NCBI RefSeq assembly: GCF_963422355.1
Contig: NC_085094.1
Coordinates: 7,093,770 to 7,157,769 of the forward strand
Length of the DNA stretch: 64,000 bases
From: Corticium candelabrum
Taxonomy: Eukaryota; Porifera; Homoscleromorpha; Homosclerophorida; Plakinidae
Direction: 5' to 3'
The position numbers were made by a program, and so were the translations under genes. Under the pieces are notes generated by a model. That model made no database searches. It was not told the origin of the DNA and was given only the letters and a program-made list of their open reading frames with translations. Shown piece by piece: positions 58,729 to 64,000 of this stretch; position 1 is the first letter of the stretch, and each line of letters opens with the position of its first letter.

Positions 58729-59147
58729 TCTGGATTCCCGGACGTGATCAGGCCCAGCTGCAACGAAGCTCTTTTGAATTCAATAGTGTGACAAGCGACA
58801 GATCCAGATAAGTACGTCTAGAAGCACAACAGAACGCACGTGCTTCCGTTGCCATGGCAATAAATGATGACCGTCTGGCAGCATGCTAGCAACATTCCAT
58901 GTACTATACAGTTTCAAACCCAATATATATACAGCAACCTACTAGTAACATTTTACAGTTATGCAATACATTCAATAACAGCAGTGCTACTGGTACATCA
59001 CACCTAAATAAATACATAGACACATCACTTCCAGTTTTACATTATTAGTCTCTAGACATCTACTATACTTCTAACTTTCTTAGTAACATTTTATGTGAGT
59101 ATGCACAATGCCTATAGTGCACAAACACATAGCTAATCGTCTGTTGT
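58729..59147. other. Intergenic region TAF2 - ANKRD50-like
   Basis: About 420 bp holding the TAF2 3' UTR and the ANKRD50-like promoter. No clear AATAAA or TATA box found. Confidence 0.5.

Positions 59148-64000
<4,853 letters not shown>

Overview
The window is animal nuclear DNA. It has short GT-AG introns, multi-exon genes for metazoan families (TAF2, beta-1,4-galactosyltransferase, ANKRD50, an NXPE-type protein, Death/SEFIR/PDZ and TSP1/Ig modules), very abundant (CA)n, (GT)n and (TA)n microsatellites, and many decayed transposable elements. The gene content would suit a sponge or another early-branching animal, but this is an inference; the sequence alone does not fix the species.

Layout. 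0-3 kb: a TIR-bounded element and a broken DIRS-like retroelement. 3.4-9.8 kb and 19.4-24.5 kb: two diverged copies of one segment, both read on the minus strand. Each carries a secreted or membrane-receptor gene made of signal peptide, thrombospondin type-1 repeat, F-type-lectin/F5-8-like domain and Ig domain, and each ends with NXPE-type 3' sequence. Copy 1 is open in every recognised exon. Copy 2 is broken, but extra parts of the family (one intact TSP1 exon, and a transmembrane plus cytoplasmic exon pair) lie at 16-18.7 kb. Because the copies share ancestry, they act as empty sites that date several insertions: a foldback element, a pogo-like MITE and a tRNA-derived SINE. 10.8-15.4 kb holds a long foldback element with a nested retroelement fragment, then a dead Ty3/gypsy element. 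24.4-26.4 kb is an intronless NXPE-like gene. 26.5-31.5 kb is repeat-rich and gene-free.

From 31.5 kb to the end every host gene lies on the minus strand: a complete beta-1,4-galactosyltransferase gene (31.6-34.2 kb); a long multi-exon membrane-anchored coiled-coil gene (36.2-47.6 kb; possible EVC/EVC2 relative, unproven) whose 5.6 kb intron holds two RLE-type retroelement ORFs inside microsatellites; a five-exon gene for a 693-residue PDZ-Death-SEFIR protein (48.0-53.6 kb); an intronless ANKRD50-type STAND NTPase/ankyrin gene (54.9-58.7 kb); and the 3' half of TAF2 (59.1 kb to the window end).

Most notable observation: the PDZ-Death-SEFIR gene. Five exons join in phase into one open frame that combines a MyD88/IRAK-like Death domain with a SEFIR domain (the IL-17-receptor relative of TIR) behind a PDZ domain. 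It looks like an innate-immune adaptor of unusual architecture. The lectin/TSP1/Ig receptor family is a second immune- or recognition-type candidate. No functional link between the neighbouring genes is visible; this is an ordinary eukaryotic gene neighbourhood, not an operon.
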